Positions 36,224 through 46,023 of a DNA stretch of 64,000 nt are shown here, one piece after another. The position numbers and the translations under genes were made by a program. The DNA is from Pseudomonadota bacterium. GTDB taxonomy: Bacteria > Pseudomonadota > Alphaproteobacteria > Rhizobiales > Xanthobacteraceae. Positions within the stretch are counted from its first letter, which is position 1; each line of letters begins with the position of its first letter. A model generated the notes under the pieces. The model was given only the letters and a program-made list of their open reading frames with translations, ran no database searches and was not told the origin of the DNA. Location: positions 1 through 64,000 of the forward strand of contig QEVP01000005.1 in NCBI GenBank assembly GCA_003576765.1. Reading direction: 5' to 3'.

Positions 36224-37156
36224 ATGATTCCAGCACCTGTCTTCCTCCGCGCCGCGAGCGCCGCCCTTGCCCTTCTCACCACCCTGGTCGCGCTCGCGTT
36301 CGCGGCCGTGCCGACGGCACACGCGCAGAGCGTGGCGGTGATGGTCAACGGCGAGCCGATCACCACCTTCGACATCGAACAACGGACCAAGCTCACCGTG
36401 CTGTCCATGCATAAGACGCCGAGCCGCAAGGAGGTGCTGCAGGACCTGATCGACGAGAAGCTGAAAGTGCGCGAGGGCAAGCGCTACAGCATCGATCCCA
36501 GCGCCGCCGAGATCGATTCCGCCTATGCCTCGATGGCCGCGCGCATGAACCTGTCGGGCGACGGGCTGACCCAGTCGCTCGCCTCACGCGGCATCCGGCC
36601 CGGCACGCTGAAGAGCCGCATCCGCGCCGACATGGTATGGTCGACGCTGGTGCGCGGCCGCTTCCAGCAGAGCCTGATGGTCGGCGAGAAGACCGTGGAA
36701 TCCGCGATCCAGCTCAACGACAGCTCCAAGGAAGCCGACAGCTTCCAGTATGTCATGCGGCCGCTGGTGCTTCTGGTACCGCGCGGCACCAGCCCGGCCG
36801 CACGCCGCCAGGAGGCGGAAACGCTGCGCAGCCGCATCCATAGCTGCGAAGACGCGATTCGCGTCTTCCGTTCGATGCGCAACGCTGCCGTGCGCGCACC
36901 GGTAACGCGTACTTCGGCCGAATTGCCGGCGCCGCTGCGGGCGATCCTCGACAAGACGCCGGTCGGCCAACTCACGCCGCCGGAAATCACGAAGCAGGGC
37001 GTCGAGATGGTGGCGCTGTGCGAGCGCAAGGCGACGGTTGCCGATTCGCCGGAAAAGCGCGCGGTGCGCGACAAGCTCTATGCCGAGAAGTTCGAAGCCA
37101 AGTCGAAGTCCTATCTCGAAACGCTGCGCAAGCAGGCGCTGATCGAGTATCGTTGA
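36224..37156 (+). CDS. surA: SurA-like periplasmic chaperone
   Basis: 310 aa with a signal peptide (ALALLTTLVALAFAAVPTAHA). The SurA N-terminal domain starts MVNGEPITTFDIEQR (residues 40-54) and continues with RKEVLQDLIDEKLKVREGKR and the helical bundle. The middle of the protein would hold the parvulin domain, but I see no clear parvulin motif there, as in several alphaproteobacterial members; isomerase activity is doubtful. A C-terminal helix closes the fold. It lies 72 bp after lptD, and SurA assists LptD folding in other bacteria, so the context supports the call. Confidence 0.85.
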   Translation: MIPAPVFLRAASAALALLTTLVALAFAAVPTAHAQSVAVMVNGEPITTFDIEQRTKLTVLSMHKTPSRKEVLQDLIDEKLKVREGKRYSIDPSAAEIDSAYASMAARMNLSGDGLTQSLASRGIRPGTLKSRIRADMVWSTLVRGRFQQSLMVGEKTVESAIQLNDSSKEADSFQYVMRPLVLLVPRGTSPAARRQEAETLRSRIHSCEDAIRVFRSMRNAAVRAPVTRTSAELPAPLRAILDKTPVGQLTPPEITKQGVEMVALCERKATVADSPEKRAVRDKLYAEKFEAKSKSYLETLRKQALIEYR

Positions 37157-37200
37157 ACCGCACACGCGGTCATCATCAGGCTGCGGCCACGTGACACGCC

Positions 37201-38205
37201 ATGGGTAAACCGCTTGCCCTCACCATGGGCGAACCGGCCGGCATCGGGCCGGACATCGCGCTCGCTGCGTGGCTGAGGCGCAACGAGGAGACGCTGCCGC
37301 CGTTCTACCTGATCGGCGACCGCGCCGCGCTCGACGAGCGCGCCGCAAGGCTCGGGCTCGGTGTGCCGACCGCGGACGCTGCGCCCGCCGAGGCCGAAAG
37401 CCTGTTCGCCAGCGCCCTGCCCGTGGTCGATGCCGGCGTGCGCGCCACCGCCACGCCCGGCGTGCCCGACGACAGCAGCGCACCGCTTGCCATCGCCGCG
37501 ATCCGCCGTGCGGTCGCCGACGTCGAGGCCGGGCACGCCAGCGCCGTGGTCACTAACCCGATCGCCAAGAGCGTGCTCACCCGCGCTGGCTTCGCCCATC
37601 CGGGCCACACCGAGTTTCTGGCCGAACTGGCCGCGCGCGGCGGCCCGACGCCGCGCCCGGTGATGATGCTATGGTCGGAGACGCTGGCGGTGGTGCCGGT
37701 CACCGTGCACCTGCCGCTGCGTCAGGCGATCGATATGCTGTCCGCCGAGTTGATCGTCGAGACTGTGCGCATCCTCGTCGCCGATCTCAAGCGCCGGCTC
37801 GGTATCGCAAAGCCGCGCATCGCGGTCGCCGGCCTCAACCCGCACGCCGGCGAGGACGGCACGCTCGGATGCGAGGACCGCGACATCGTCGCGCCCGCCA
37901 TCGCCACGCTGCGCGCCGACGGGCTCGACGTGCGCGGACCGCTGCCCGCCGACACCATGTTCCACGCCGCCGCCCGCGCGCATTACGACTGCGCCGTCGG
38001 CATGTATCATGATCAGGCGCTGATTCCTCTCAAGACGCTGGCGTTCGACGACGGCGTCAACGTCACGCTCGGCCTGCCGTTCGTGCGCACCTCGCCCGAT
38101 CACGGCACCGCCTTCGACATCGCCGGCACCGGCCGCACCAATCCGAACAGCCTGATCGCCGCGCTTCGCCTTGCCGCGCGCATGGCGGCGCCGCCCACCG
38201 CATGA
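37201..38205 (+). CDS. pdxA: 4-hydroxythreonine-4-phosphate dehydrogenase
   Basis: 334 aa NAD-dependent enzyme of vitamin B6 (pyridoxal phosphate) synthesis. Family landmarks are [18 protein letters not shown] at the N-terminus, [23 protein letters not shown], the metal-binding [13 protein letters not shown], and [15 protein letters not shown] with [16 protein letters not shown] near the end. It starts at ATG 37201. The stop overlaps the rsmA start (ATGA). The surA-pdxA-rsmA order is conserved across proteobacteria. Confidence 0.97.
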   Translation: MGKPLALTMGEPAGIGPDIALAAWLRRNEETLPPFYLIGDRAALDERAARLGLGVPTADAAPAEAESLFASALPVVDAGVRATATPGVPDDSSAPLAIAAIRRAVADVEAGHASAVVTNPIAKSVLTRAGFAHPGHTEFLAELAARGGPTPRPVMMLWSETLAVVPVTVHLPLRQAIDMLSAELIVETVRILVADLKRRLGIAKPRIAVAGLNPHAGEDGTLGCEDRDIVAPAIATLRADGLDVRGPLPADTMFHAAARAHYDCAVGMYHDQALIPLKTLAFDDGVNVTLGLPFVRTSPDHGTAFDIAGTGRTNPNSLIAALRLAARMAAPPTA

Positions 38206-39062
38206 GCATCGATGACCTGCCGCCGCTGCGCGAGGTGATCGCCCGCCACGGCCTCGCGGCGCGCAAATCGCTCGGTCAGAATTTTCTGCTCGACCTCAAC
38301 CTGACGGCGCGCATCGCTCGCGCCGCCGCGCCGCTCGATAGCCATACCATCATCGAGATCGGCCCCGGTCCCGGCGGGCTGACGCGGGCGCTCCTCGCCG
38401 AGGGTGCCGCGCATGTCATCGCGGTCGAGCGCGACGAACGGGCGTTGCCGGCGCTCAACGAGATCGCCGCGCATTACCCGGGCCGGCTCACGGTGGTGCA
38501 TGACGACGCGCTCGCCTTCGATCCGCGCCCGCTGCTCGGCGGCCGACGCGGAAAGATCGTCGCCAACCTGCCCTACAACATTGCAACGCCGCTTCTCGTC
38601 AACTGGTTGTCCGTCGAACCATGGCCGCCGTGGTACGACGCCATGGTGCTGATGTTCCAGCGCGAGGTCGCCGAGCGCATCGTCGCCGCCGAGACCGAGC
38701 CGGCCTACGGCCGTCTCGCGGTGCTCGCCAACTGGCGCACCGAAACAAAACTTCTGTTCGACATCGGCCCGCGCGCCTTCGTGCCGCCGCCCAAGGTGAC
38801 CTCCAGCGTGGTGCGCCTGATCCCGCGCGCAGCGCCGCTATCGTGCGAACGGCGCGACCTCGAACGCGTCACGCAGGCGGCGTTCGGCCAGCGCCGCAAG
38901 ATGTTGCGGCAGAGCCTGAAATCGCTTGGCATCGAACCTGCGCAACTCGCAGCCGCCGCCGGCATCGAGCCGACCCGTCGCGCCGAGACGGTGCCGATTG
39001 CCGGCTTTGTTGCCATGGCCCGTGAATTGGCGAATAGTCGTAGCGAAATGCCAACGGCATAA
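38202..39062 (+). CDS. rsmA: 16S rRNA dimethyladenosine transferase
   Basis: 286 aa SAM-dependent methyltransferase (KsgA) that dimethylates two adjacent adenines near the 16S rRNA 3' end in late 30S assembly. SLGQNFLLD at residues 23-31 binds substrate. The SAM loop is EIGPGPGGL (52-60), and the catalytic motif IV is NLPYNI (122-127). The C-terminal helical domain includes [15 protein letters not shown] 38202 overlaps the pdxA stop by 4 bp. Confidence 0.97.
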   Translation: MSIDDLPPLREVIARHGLAARKSLGQNFLLDLNLTARIARAAAPLDSHTIIEIGPGPGGLTRALLAEGAAHVIAVERDERALPALNEIAAHYPGRLTVVHDDALAFDPRPLLGGRRGKIVANLPYNIATPLLVNWLSVEPWPPWYDAMVLMFQREVAERIVAAETEPAYGRLAVLANWRTETKLLFDIGPRAFVPPPKVTSSVVRLIPRAAPLSCERRDLERVTQAAFGQRRKMLRQSLKSLGIEPAQLAAAAGIEPTRRAETVPIAGFVAMARELANSRSEMPTA

Positions 39063-39073
39063 GGAAGAAACCC

Positions 39074-40132
39074 ATGGTGCAGATGCGCCGCCAATCCGTC
39101 GTCCAGTATGCCGCGCCCCTGTGCGAAACGATCGTCGAGGCGCCGACCCCGACCGGCCGCGAGGTGTTGGTGCGCATCGAGCGCTGCGGGCTGTGCCACT
39201 CCGACCTGCACATCCATGACGGCTATTTCGACCTTGGCGGTGGTCGCAAGGCCGACATCTCCGGCGGCCGCCAGCTTCCCTTCACGCTCGGCCACGAAAT
39301 CGCGGGCGTCGTCGAGCAGGTCGGGCCGGATGTGCCGAAGGATCTGATCGGGGCGCGGCGCGCGGTGTTTCCCTGGATCGGCTGCGGCCAGTGCCGCGAG
39401 TGCCTCGCCGGCGACGAGAACCTGTGCCGTCAGGCACGCTTTCTCGGCGTCGATGTCGATGGCGGCTTCGCCAGCCATGTGCTGGTGCCCGATGCAAAAT
39501 ACCTTCTCGAATACGATCCCTTGCCGACCAATTTTGCGGCCACCCTGATGTGCTCCGGCGTCACCGCCTACGGTGCGCTCAAGCGTCTGGTCGATCGTCC
39601 GCGCCAGCGCAACCTGTTGCTGATCGGGCTTGGCGGCGTCGGCATGATGGGGCTGTCGCTGGCAAAAGCAATGTTCAAGCAGCCGATCACCGTTGCCGAC
39701 CTGTCGGCTACGGCGCGCGAGACGGCGCTGAAGGCGGGCGCGGCAAACGCTTACGATCCGGCCGCCGACGGCGTGGTCAAGCAGATGCTCAAGGAGTCGG
39801 ACGGCGGCTTCGACGGCGTGGTCGATTTCGCCGGCAACGAGAAGTCGATGGCGTTCGGCGTTGCGGCGCTGGCGCGCGGCGGCAAGCTGGTTGTGTCTGG
39901 CATGATGGGCGGCACCTTCACGCTGCCGGTGCTGCAATGGACCAACAAGCGCATCACGGTCGAGGGGTTCGTCACCGGCACGCTGGATGAGGCGAAAGAA
40001 CTGATGGCGCTGTCGCGCGCCGGCAAGGTCACCGCCCCGCCGATGACCGAAAAGCCGATGAGCGAAACGCAAAGGTGGATCGACGCGCTGCGGGCCGGCC
40101 AGGTGGTCGGCCGCATCATGCTGACGAACTAA
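39074..40132 (+). CDS. Zinc-dependent alcohol dehydrogenase family protein
   Basis: 352 aa medium-chain dehydrogenase. The catalytic-zinc region is CGLCHSDLH (residues 38-46) and GHEIAG (73-78). The structural zinc is bound by Cys105, Cys108, Cys111 and Cys119 in GCGQCRECLAGDENLC. The nucleotide fold is LIGLGGVGMMGLSLA. The substrate cannot be read from sequence; the closest patterns are NAD(P)-dependent alcohol or aldehyde reductases. It starts at ATG 39074 with AAGGAAGAAA upstream, 11 bp after rsmA, so it ends the lptF-to-rsmA run and may be co-transcribed. It converges with gmk. Confidence 0.87.
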   Translation: MVQMRRQSVVQYAAPLCETIVEAPTPTGREVLVRIERCGLCHSDLHIHDGYFDLGGGRKADISGGRQLPFTLGHEIAGVVEQVGPDVPKDLIGARRAVFPWIGCGQCRECLAGDENLCRQARFLGVDVDGGFASHVLVPDAKYLLEYDPLPTNFAATLMCSGVTAYGALKRLVDRPRQRNLLLIGLGGVGMMGLSLAKAMFKQPITVADLSATARETALKAGAANAYDPAADGVVKQMLKESDGGFDGVVDFAGNEKSMAFGVAALARGGKLVVSGMMGGTFTLPVLQWTNKRITVEGFVTGTLDEAKELMALSRAGKVTAPPMTEKPMSETQRWIDALRAGQVVGRIMLTN

Positions 40133-40168
40133 CGTCGGCATGGCGCGACGGCACGCGACGGCGCCGCC

Positions 40169-40825
40169 CTACCCTTCGAGCTGCCGCTGCAAGGCCCGCA
40201 CGAAATCAGTGAGGCCGGTGCGGCGCTCGCGCTTCAGCCGCTCGGCGCGCAGGATGGCCGCGACCTCGGCGAACGCCGCTTCCACGTCGTGATTGATGAC
40301 GACGTAGTCGTACTCCGCCCAGTGGCTCATCTCGTGCGCGGCGCGGCTCATGCGGGTGCGGATCACCTCATCGGAATCCTGCGCGCGGGTGTGCAGCCGT
40401 TTTTCCAGATCGGCGGCCGACGGCGGCAGGATGAACACGCTGACCACGTCCTTGCCGGCCTTTTCGCGCAGCTTCTGCGTGCCCTGCCAGTCGATGTCGA
40501 ACAGCACGTCCTCGCCCTTGGCCAGCGCCGCCTCGACCGCCGCGCGCGGTGTGCCGTAGCGGTGGTTGAACACTTCCGCCCATTCAAGCAGGTCGTCGCC
40601 CTGCGCCATCGCTTTGAAGCGCGACTCGTCGACGAAATAATAATCGCGCCCGTCGACCTCGCCGGGGCGCTTCGCCCGCGTCGTCACCGACACCGACATG
40701 CGCAGGCTCGGGACGCGCTCGATCAGCATGCGCGACAGCGTGGTTTTGCCCGCGCCCGAGGGCGACGACAACACCAGCATCAGGCCGCGCCGTTGATCGC
40801 TGTGGCTCACCTCGCCCCCGCCCAT
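40169..40825 (-). CDS. gmk: Guanylate kinase
   Basis: 218 aa. Phosphorylates GMP to GDP. The P-loop is SSPSGAGKTT (residues 20-29), and the GMP-binding segment SVTTRAKRPGEVDGRDYYFV is well preserved. Lid and C-terminal helices are normal. The start is ATG 40825. YicC lies 3 bp upstream on the same strand, the common yicC-gmk pairing. Length is about 10 residues over E. coli Gmk, mostly at the N-terminus (MGGGEVSHSDQRRG). Confidence 0.96.
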   Translation of the reverse strand: MGGGEVSHSDQRRGLMLVLSSPSGAGKTTLSRMLIERVPSLRMSVSVTTRAKRPGEVDGRDYYFVDESRFKAMAQGDDLLEWAEVFNHRYGTPRAAVEAALAKGEDVLFDIDWQGTQKLREKAGKDVVSVFILPPSAADLEKRLHTRAQDSDEVIRTRMSRAAHEMSHWAEYDYVVINHDVEAAFAEVAAILRAERLKRERRTGLTDFVRALQRQLEG

Positions 40826-40828
40826 CGT

Positions 40829-41716
40829 CTACTCCAGATTCTGCACCTGTTCGCGAAACTGCTCGACCACGTTCTTCAGTTCGAGGCCGATATTGGTCAG
40901 TTCGATGTCGTTCGACTTCGAGCAGCAGGTATTGACCTCGCGATTGAACTCCTGCGCGAGGAAATCGAGCCGGCGGCCGATCGCCCCGCCCTCGCCGATC
41001 AACGCACGCGCCTGGGCGACATGCGAAGCGATGCGGTCGAGTTCCTCGCGGATGTCGGCCTTGGCGGCGAGCAGCACCGCCTCCTGGCTGAGGCGGTCAG
41101 GATCGAAGCGGTCGGAGGCCTCAAACAGCGTCGCGATCTGCGCGGCAAGCCGCGTCTTCACCGCCTCCGGCGCGCGGCCTGGCGCCGTCTCGGCGCGCGC
41201 CGCCAGCCGCTCGATGTCGTCCATCCGCTGCAGCAGGACCCGCCCCAGCGTCTCGCCCTCGCGGGAGCGCATGTCGAGAAGCTGCTTGAGCGCTGCCTCG
41301 AGCGCCGCAAGAACCGCGGCCTGCGCAGCCTCGTCGGCCGCCTCGTTCGCTTCCGGCTCGGCCACCTCGATCACGCCCTTGATCGCCAAAAGGCCATCGA
41401 CCGAAGGCGGCGGCGCGTTGAGCCGGGCGGCAAGATCGCGCGCCTTGGCGACCACGGCGTCAAGCACGTCCTCGTTGATGCGCACGTTGGCCTGCGCCCC
41501 CGTGCGCCGGATCGACAGGTTCACATAGACCGTGCCGCGGGTGAGCTGTTCGCCGATACGCTTGCGCGCCGGCGCCTCAAGCGCGTCGAAGCCGGGCGGC
41601 AGCCGCAGGCGAACGTCGAGCCCCTTGGCGTTGACGGATTTCAGCTCCCACTCGAACGCGAGATCGCCATGTGCGCCGTGACTGCGCGCGAACCCCGTCA
41701 TGCTCGACAATGCCAT
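40829..41716 (-). CDS. YicC/YloC family endoribonuclease
   Basis: 295 aa. The YicC N-terminal domain begins SSMTGFARSHGAHGDLAFEW with the LKSVNAKGLDVRLRLP motif, and the DUF1732 C-terminal domain ends RRLDFLAQEFNREVNTCCSK and LKNVVEQFREQVQNLE. In E. coli and B. subtilis relatives an RNA-cleaving activity has been reported. The context beside gmk is strongly conserved. It starts at ATG 41716. Cellular targets in this organism are unknown. Confidence 0.93.
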   Translation of the reverse strand: MALSSMTGFARSHGAHGDLAFEWELKSVNAKGLDVRLRLPPGFDALEAPARKRIGEQLTRGTVYVNLSIRRTGAQANVRINEDVLDAVVAKARDLAARLNAPPPSVDGLLAIKGVIEVAEPEANEAADEAAQAAVLAALEAALKQLLDMRSREGETLGRVLLQRMDDIERLAARAETAPGRAPEAVKTRLAAQIATLFEASDRFDPDRLSQEAVLLAAKADIREELDRIASHVAQARALIGEGGAIGRRLDFLAQEFNREVNTCCSKSNDIELTNIGLELKNVVEQFREQVQNLE

Positions 41717-41811
41717 AAAAACTCTCCCCGCCCGCTCCGGTGCGTGCGCGTCCCTGCGATCTTTTCAAGGCAAACGGGGCGCCGGGTCAAGACACGGCGG
41801 CATGACGAACG

Positions 41812-43107
41812 CTATTGCTTCGCGGTCGGCGGCGAGGGCGAGCGGGCGGCGCCCTTCTGCGAGGCCCCATTGGCGCCGCGCTTGGCCGGGGGCGCGCGCC
41901 GCTTGGCGGCTTCGGCAGGAGCCGCCGGCGTCGTCGCCGTGGTGTCCGGCGCAGATTCGGCCGCCGGCTTGTCGGCAGCAGGCTTGTCCGCGGCCTCCTC
42001 GTCGGCGTCCGGCTCGGCGGTGTCGTTCTGCAACTGCCGCTCCAGCGTGCGCAGCTTGGCGACGTTCTTGCGGTGCGCGTCGTAGGTCTCGGTGAAGACG
42101 TGGCCGCCCGAACCGTCAGCGACGAAATAGAGGTCGCGGGTGCGCGCCGGGTTGGCGGCCGCTTCAAGCGCAGCCCGCCCGGGATTGGCGATCGGTCCCG
42201 GCGGCAGGCCGTCGATCACATAGGTGTTGTAGGGCGAGCTTTGCGTGATCTCGCTGCGCTTGATCGGACGGCCGAGCGTGCCGCGACCGCCGACCAGCCC
42301 GTAGATGATGGTCGGGTCGGACTGCAGCTTCATCTTCTTCTGCAGGCGGTTGACGAACACCGCGGCGACGCGGCTGCGCTCGTCGGCGCGGCTCGTCTCC
42401 TTCTCGACGATCGAGGCCAGCGTCACCAGCCGCTCCGGCGAGGCAATCGGCAGATCGGGCGCGCGGCGCTCCCATGCCTCGGCAAGCGCGCGGCGCTGCG
42501 CCTGCTGCATACGCTGGATCACCTGCTCGCGTGGCGTGCCGCGCGCGAACTTGTAGGTCTCCGGCAACAGCGAGCCCTCGGGCGGAATGTTGCGGACCGA
42601 GCCTGAGAGAATGTCATTGTCCATCAGCCGCGCCACGATCTGTTCCGAGGTCAGTCCCTCGGGGATGGTGAAGGCATGCTGCACCACCTTGCCCTCGACC
42701 ATGGTCTCGATCACATCGCGCAAGGTCGCGCCCTTGGCGAAGGCGTATTCGCCCGACTTCAACTCGGAGCGCGCCTTCAGCGCCAGCACGCCGGCGAAAA
42801 AGCCAAAACGGTTGCCGTCGATCACGCCGTTACGTTGCAGGATATCGGCGATGTCGCCGGTGCCGGCCTTGGGGATGGTGACGACCTTGTCCTCGGTCAA
42901 CGGACCCGTCGCATCGAGCTTCTGCTTGACGTAGATGTAAGCGCCGCCGGCACCGATCATCGCCAGCAGGATCAGCGTGATGATGGCGTTGCCGACGATG
43001 ACGAACGGGTTGCGCGCCCGCGCCGAACGCTTCGGCGGCGGCGGCAGGTGTTCGGGCTCCAGCGCCGCGCGCGGGCTTCGGGGAGAGATGGGCGGCCTGT
43101 CGCTCAT
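41812..43107 (-). CDS. mltG: Endolytic murein transglycosylase
   Basis: 431 aa YceG-like protein that cuts nascent glycan strands and so sets their length. One N-terminal transmembrane helix (about 37-60: VGNAIITLILLAMIGAGGAY) follows a cytoplasmic Pro-rich region. A LysM-like segment comes next, then the catalytic domain with Glu235 in ASIVEKETSR and LPETYKFARG. The last ~70 residues are a low-complexity Ala/Pro/Lys tail (TTATTPAAPAEAAKRR) beyond the normal family end. It starts at ATG 43107. It belongs to the fabF-mltG cluster common in alphaproteobacteria. Confidence 0.93.
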   Translation of the reverse strand: MSDRPPISPRSPRAALEPEHLPPPPKRSARARNPFVIVGNAIITLILLAMIGAGGAYIYVKQKLDATGPLTEDKVVTIPKAGTGDIADILQRNGVIDGNRFGFFAGVLALKARSELKSGEYAFAKGATLRDVIETMVEGKVVQHAFTIPEGLTSEQIVARLMDNDILSGSVRNIPPEGSLLPETYKFARGTPREQVIQRMQQAQRRALAEAWERRAPDLPIASPERLVTLASIVEKETSRADERSRVAAVFVNRLQKKMKLQSDPTIIYGLVGGRGTLGRPIKRSEITQSSPYNTYVIDGLPPGPIANPGRAALEAAANPARTRDLYFVADGSGGHVFTETYDAHRKNVAKLRTLERQLQNDTAEPDADEEAADKPAADKPAAESAPDTTATTPAAPAEAAKRRAPPAKRGANGASQKGAARSPSPPTAKQ

Positions 43108-43263
43108 CGATGCAAAAACCTCGCATCCTGTCGGTTCGGTCGTCGCCGCGACATCCTCGCGGCCGGCTCTGAAGCGGGACGGGGCGGCTTAACGCCCGGA
43201 CATGACTTCAGAATTTGTCGCCGAATACGGCGAAACGGTGATGATCCCGGCAAGGATCAAGGT

Positions 43264-44529
43264 TCAAGCGGCAACGCGCCGCACGATCAACGAGGCGTTG
43301 GTGCCGCCAAAGCCAAAGGAGTTCGACAGCGCGACGTTGATCTCGCGCGGACGTGCCTTCAGCGGCACCAGATCGATCGGTGTCTCCACTGACGGATTGT
43401 CGAGGTTGATGGTCGGCGGCGCAACATTGTCGCGGATCGCCAGAATGCTGAAGATCGTTTCGATCGCTCCGGCCGCGCCGAGCAGATGGCCGGTCGAGGA
43501 CTTGGTCGATGACATCGACACGCGCGAGGCCGCATTGCCGAGCAGACGCTGCGCCGCGCCAAGCTCGATCTCGTCGCCGAGCGGCGTCGAGGTACCGTGC
43601 GCGTTGATGTAGTCGAGGTCGGGAGCCGACAGGCCGGCGCGCTTGAGCGCCATCGTCATGCAGCGGAACGCACCGTCGCCATCCGGCGTCGGCGCCGAGA
43701 TGTGATAGGCATCGCCCGATAGGCCATAGCCGACCACCTCGGCATAGATGTTTGCGCCGCGCCGCCGCGCATGCTCGTACTCTTCGAGCACCACGACCCC
43801 GGCGCCCTCGCCGATCACGAAACCGTCGCGGTCCTTGTCGTAGGGACGCGATGCCTTCTCGGGCGTCTCGTTGAAACCGCTGGACAGCGCCCGCATCGCG
43901 CAGAAGCCGGCCACGGCAAGCCGGCAGACCGGCGATTCGGCGCCGCCGGCAACCATCACGTCGGCGTCGCCCAACGCGATCAGGCGGCTCGCGTCGCCGA
44001 TCGCATGCGCACCGGTCGAGCAGGCGGTGACCACCGCATGGTTCGGACCCTTGAGGCCGAACTCGATGGAAACGTAGCCGGACGCGAGATTGATCAGGCG
44101 ACCCGGAATGAAGAACGGCGACAGCCGGCGCGGTCCCCTCTCCTTGACCAGGATTGCCCCGTCGGCGATGCCGGAAAGGCCGCCGATGCCGGAGCCGATC
44201 ATCACGCCGGTGGCGCAGCGCTCGTCTTCTGTCTGCGGCCGCCAGCCGGCGTCGTCGAGCGCTTGCCGCGCCGCCGCCATGGCGAAGACGATGAAGTCAT
44301 CGACCTTGCGCTGATCCTTCGGCTCCATCCACTGGTCGGGATTGAACGAGCCATCGGAGCCGTCGCCGCGCGGCACCAGGCAGGCGATCTGGCTCGACAG
44401 GTCGGAGACCTCGAAGGTGTCGATGCGGCGCGCGCCGCTCTCGCCGGCGAGAATGCGCCGCCACGTCGTCTCGATGCCGCAGCCCAGCGGCGACACCATG
44501 CCAAGTCCGGTGACGACGACCCGTCTCAT
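43264..44529 (-). CDS. fabF: Beta-ketoacyl-ACP synthase II
   Basis: 421 aa condensing enzyme of fatty-acid elongation. The catalytic triad Cys170 (VVTACSTGAHA), His311 (NAHGTSTPLGD) and His348 (SSTGHLLGAAGA) is complete. N-terminal RRVVVTGLGMVSPLGCG and C-terminal SNSFGFGGTNASLIV are hallmarks of FabF. It starts at ATG 44529, ~100 bp after acpP on the same strand. The gene order fabD-fabG-acpP-fabF is the standard cluster. Confidence 0.97.
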   Translation of the reverse strand: MRRVVVTGLGMVSPLGCGIETTWRRILAGESGARRIDTFEVSDLSSQIACLVPRGDGSDGSFNPDQWMEPKDQRKVDDFIVFAMAAARQALDDAGWRPQTEDERCATGVMIGSGIGGLSGIADGAILVKERGPRRLSPFFIPGRLINLASGYVSIEFGLKGPNHAVVTACSTGAHAIGDASRLIALGDADVMVAGGAESPVCRLAVAGFCAMRALSSGFNETPEKASRPYDKDRDGFVIGEGAGVVVLEEYEHARRRGANIYAEVVGYGLSGDAYHISAPTPDGDGAFRCMTMALKRAGLSAPDLDYINAHGTSTPLGDEIELGAAQRLLGNAASRVSMSSTKSSTGHLLGAAGAIETIFSILAIRDNVAPPTINLDNPSVETPIDLVPLKARPREINVALSNSFGFGGTNASLIVRRVAA

Positions 44530-44628
44530 CTACAACTCCCGGAACGATAGGCGCGGGCTCGGAACGAACAACCGGCCGCGTCGTCAAACACGGTCGGTCC
44601 GGCCGGTACGGCGCCGCGGGCGGGGGTG

Positions 44629-44868
44629 TCAGCTCTTGGCGTTCTTTTCGAGAAATTTCGTAGCATCGCCGACGGTGAGGATGGTCTCGGCGGCATCGTC
44701 GGGAATCTCGCAGCCGAATTCCTCTTCGAAAGCCATGACGAGTTCGACGGTATCGAGGCTGTCGGCACCCAGATCGTCGATGAAGCTCGCGCTATCGACC
44801 ACCTTCTCGGGCTCGACGCCCAGGTGCTCCACCACGATCTTCTTAACCCGCTCGCCAATCTCGCTCAT
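44629..44868 (-). CDS. acpP: Acyl carrier protein
   Basis: 79 aa acidic four-helix protein that carries acyl chains on 4'-phosphopantetheine. The attachment serine is Ser37 in [20 protein letters not shown]. The length and sequence are canonical. It starts at ATG 44868 and is separated from fabG by 353 bp, suggesting its own promoter, as is usual for this abundant protein. Confidence 0.98.
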   Translation of the reverse strand: MSEIGERVKKIVVEHLGVEPEKVVDSASFIDDLGADSLDTVELVMAFEEEFGCEIPDDAAETILTVGDATKFLEKNAKS

Positions 44869-45221
44869 TGCTTCAACCTCATGCTTGTTCCACTCGACCC
44901 TGCCGCGACGCGGTAGAGGCCGCCGTTTCTGCGTGAATGCGCCAAAATCCTATCTGTCGCCCGGCCCGGGCGCCATCGCTGCCGCCACCCCGGTGACTAC
45001 CGGTCCGCTGCGAGACGGCAGTCCTTCTGCAACCGACGCCCCGAACGCCGGGCCATCCCGGCAACGCCAATATACAGGGTTTGGAAGTCATGCAAGGTGT
45101 TGTTACCAACCCCCAGAGGCGCCCGGTTAACATAGTTCTGCGCCCTTGACCACTTGGGCGCCGGCTTTCCACAAGGCTCCGCTAACAGCGTGCAACTGCT
45201 TGCGATCATAAGCCAATCGTC
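44869..45221 (-). promoter_or_regulatory. acpP upstream region with candidate promoter
   Basis: 353 bp with no convincing gene. On the minus strand TTGCAT (45095-45090) and TATATT (45074-45069) are 15 bases apart, or 16 if the -35 is read as CTTGCA, a plausible but slightly short sigma-70-type promoter about 200 bp before acpP. A 97-codon minus-strand frame here (45172-44879) has no family features. The long leader could hold other signals that I cannot identify. Confidence 0.35.
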
Positions 45222-45959
45222 TCAGATCATGGCCATGCCGCCATTGATATGGAGGGTCTGGCCGGTAACGTAGGCGGCCTCCTGCGAGGCCAGATAGACC
45301 GCCGCCGCCGCGATATCCTGCGGAGTTCCAAGGCGTGCCGCCGGCACTTTCGCCAGCACCGCCTCGCGCTGCTTGTCGTTGAGCGCATCGGTCATCGGGG
45401 TGGCGATGAAGCCCGGCGCGATGCAATTGGCCGTGACGTTGCGCCGCGCATATTCGGCGGCGAGCGACTTGATCATGCCGATCATGCCGGCCTTGGAGGC
45501 GGCGTAGTTGCCCTGCCCCGGATTGCCGGTGACGCCGACCACCGAGGTGATGGCGATGATGCGGCCGTAGCGCTTGCGCATCATCAATTTGGTGGCGGCG
45601 CGTGTCAGGCGGAACGTCGCGGTCAGGTTGACCTTGATGACGTCGTCCCAGTCCTCGTCGCGCAACTGCACGAACAGATTGTCGCGGGTGATGCCGGCAT
45701 TGGCGACGAGGATGTCGAGGCCGCCCATCGCCGTTTCCGCCGCCGGCACCAGCGCCTCGACGGCAGCGCTGTCCGCAAGATCGCACGGCAGCACATGGAC
45801 GCGCTCGCCAAGCTCGGAGGCGAGCCCCTCGAGCGCCTCGCGCCGCGTGCCGGACACGGCGACCGTCGCTCCCTGCGCGTGCAGCGCGCGCGCGATGGCG
45901 CCGCCGATGCCGCCGGTGGCGCCGGTGACGAGCGCGCTGCGGCCTGTCAGATCGAACAT
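45222..45959 (-). CDS. fabG: 3-oxoacyl-ACP reductase
   Basis: 245 aa short-chain dehydrogenase that reduces 3-oxoacyl-ACP with NADPH. The cofactor loop is TGATGGIG (residues 12-19). The catalytic set is Ser139, Tyr152 and Lys156 (ITSVVGVTGNPGQGNYAASK). The end ITGQ-type segment reads VTGQTLHINGGMAMI, as in FabG. ATG 45959 is the normal start; the upstream extension lies in the fabD-fabG gap. It lies 64 bp after fabD. Confidence 0.97.
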   Translation of the reverse strand: MFDLTGRSALVTGATGGIGGAIARALHAQGATVAVSGTRREALEGLASELGERVHVLPCDLADSAAVEALVPAAETAMGGLDILVANAGITRDNLFVQLRDEDWDDVIKVNLTATFRLTRAATKLMMRKRYGRIIAITSVVGVTGNPGQGNYAASKAGMIGMIKSLAAEYARRNVTANCIAPGFIATPMTDALNDKQREAVLAKVPAARLGTPQDIAAAAVYLASQEAAYVTGQTLHINGGMAMI

Positions 45960-46023
45960 GATGTCGCTCCCGTAACTGCGAAACAGAAATGGCTGCGAAA
46001 CAAAGAAGACGAAAAAAATCCGG

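Noticed and set aside
44879..45172. 97-codon minus-strand frame between fabG and acpP
   Set aside because: No domain or signal peptide and it lies in the probable acpP promoter/leader region.
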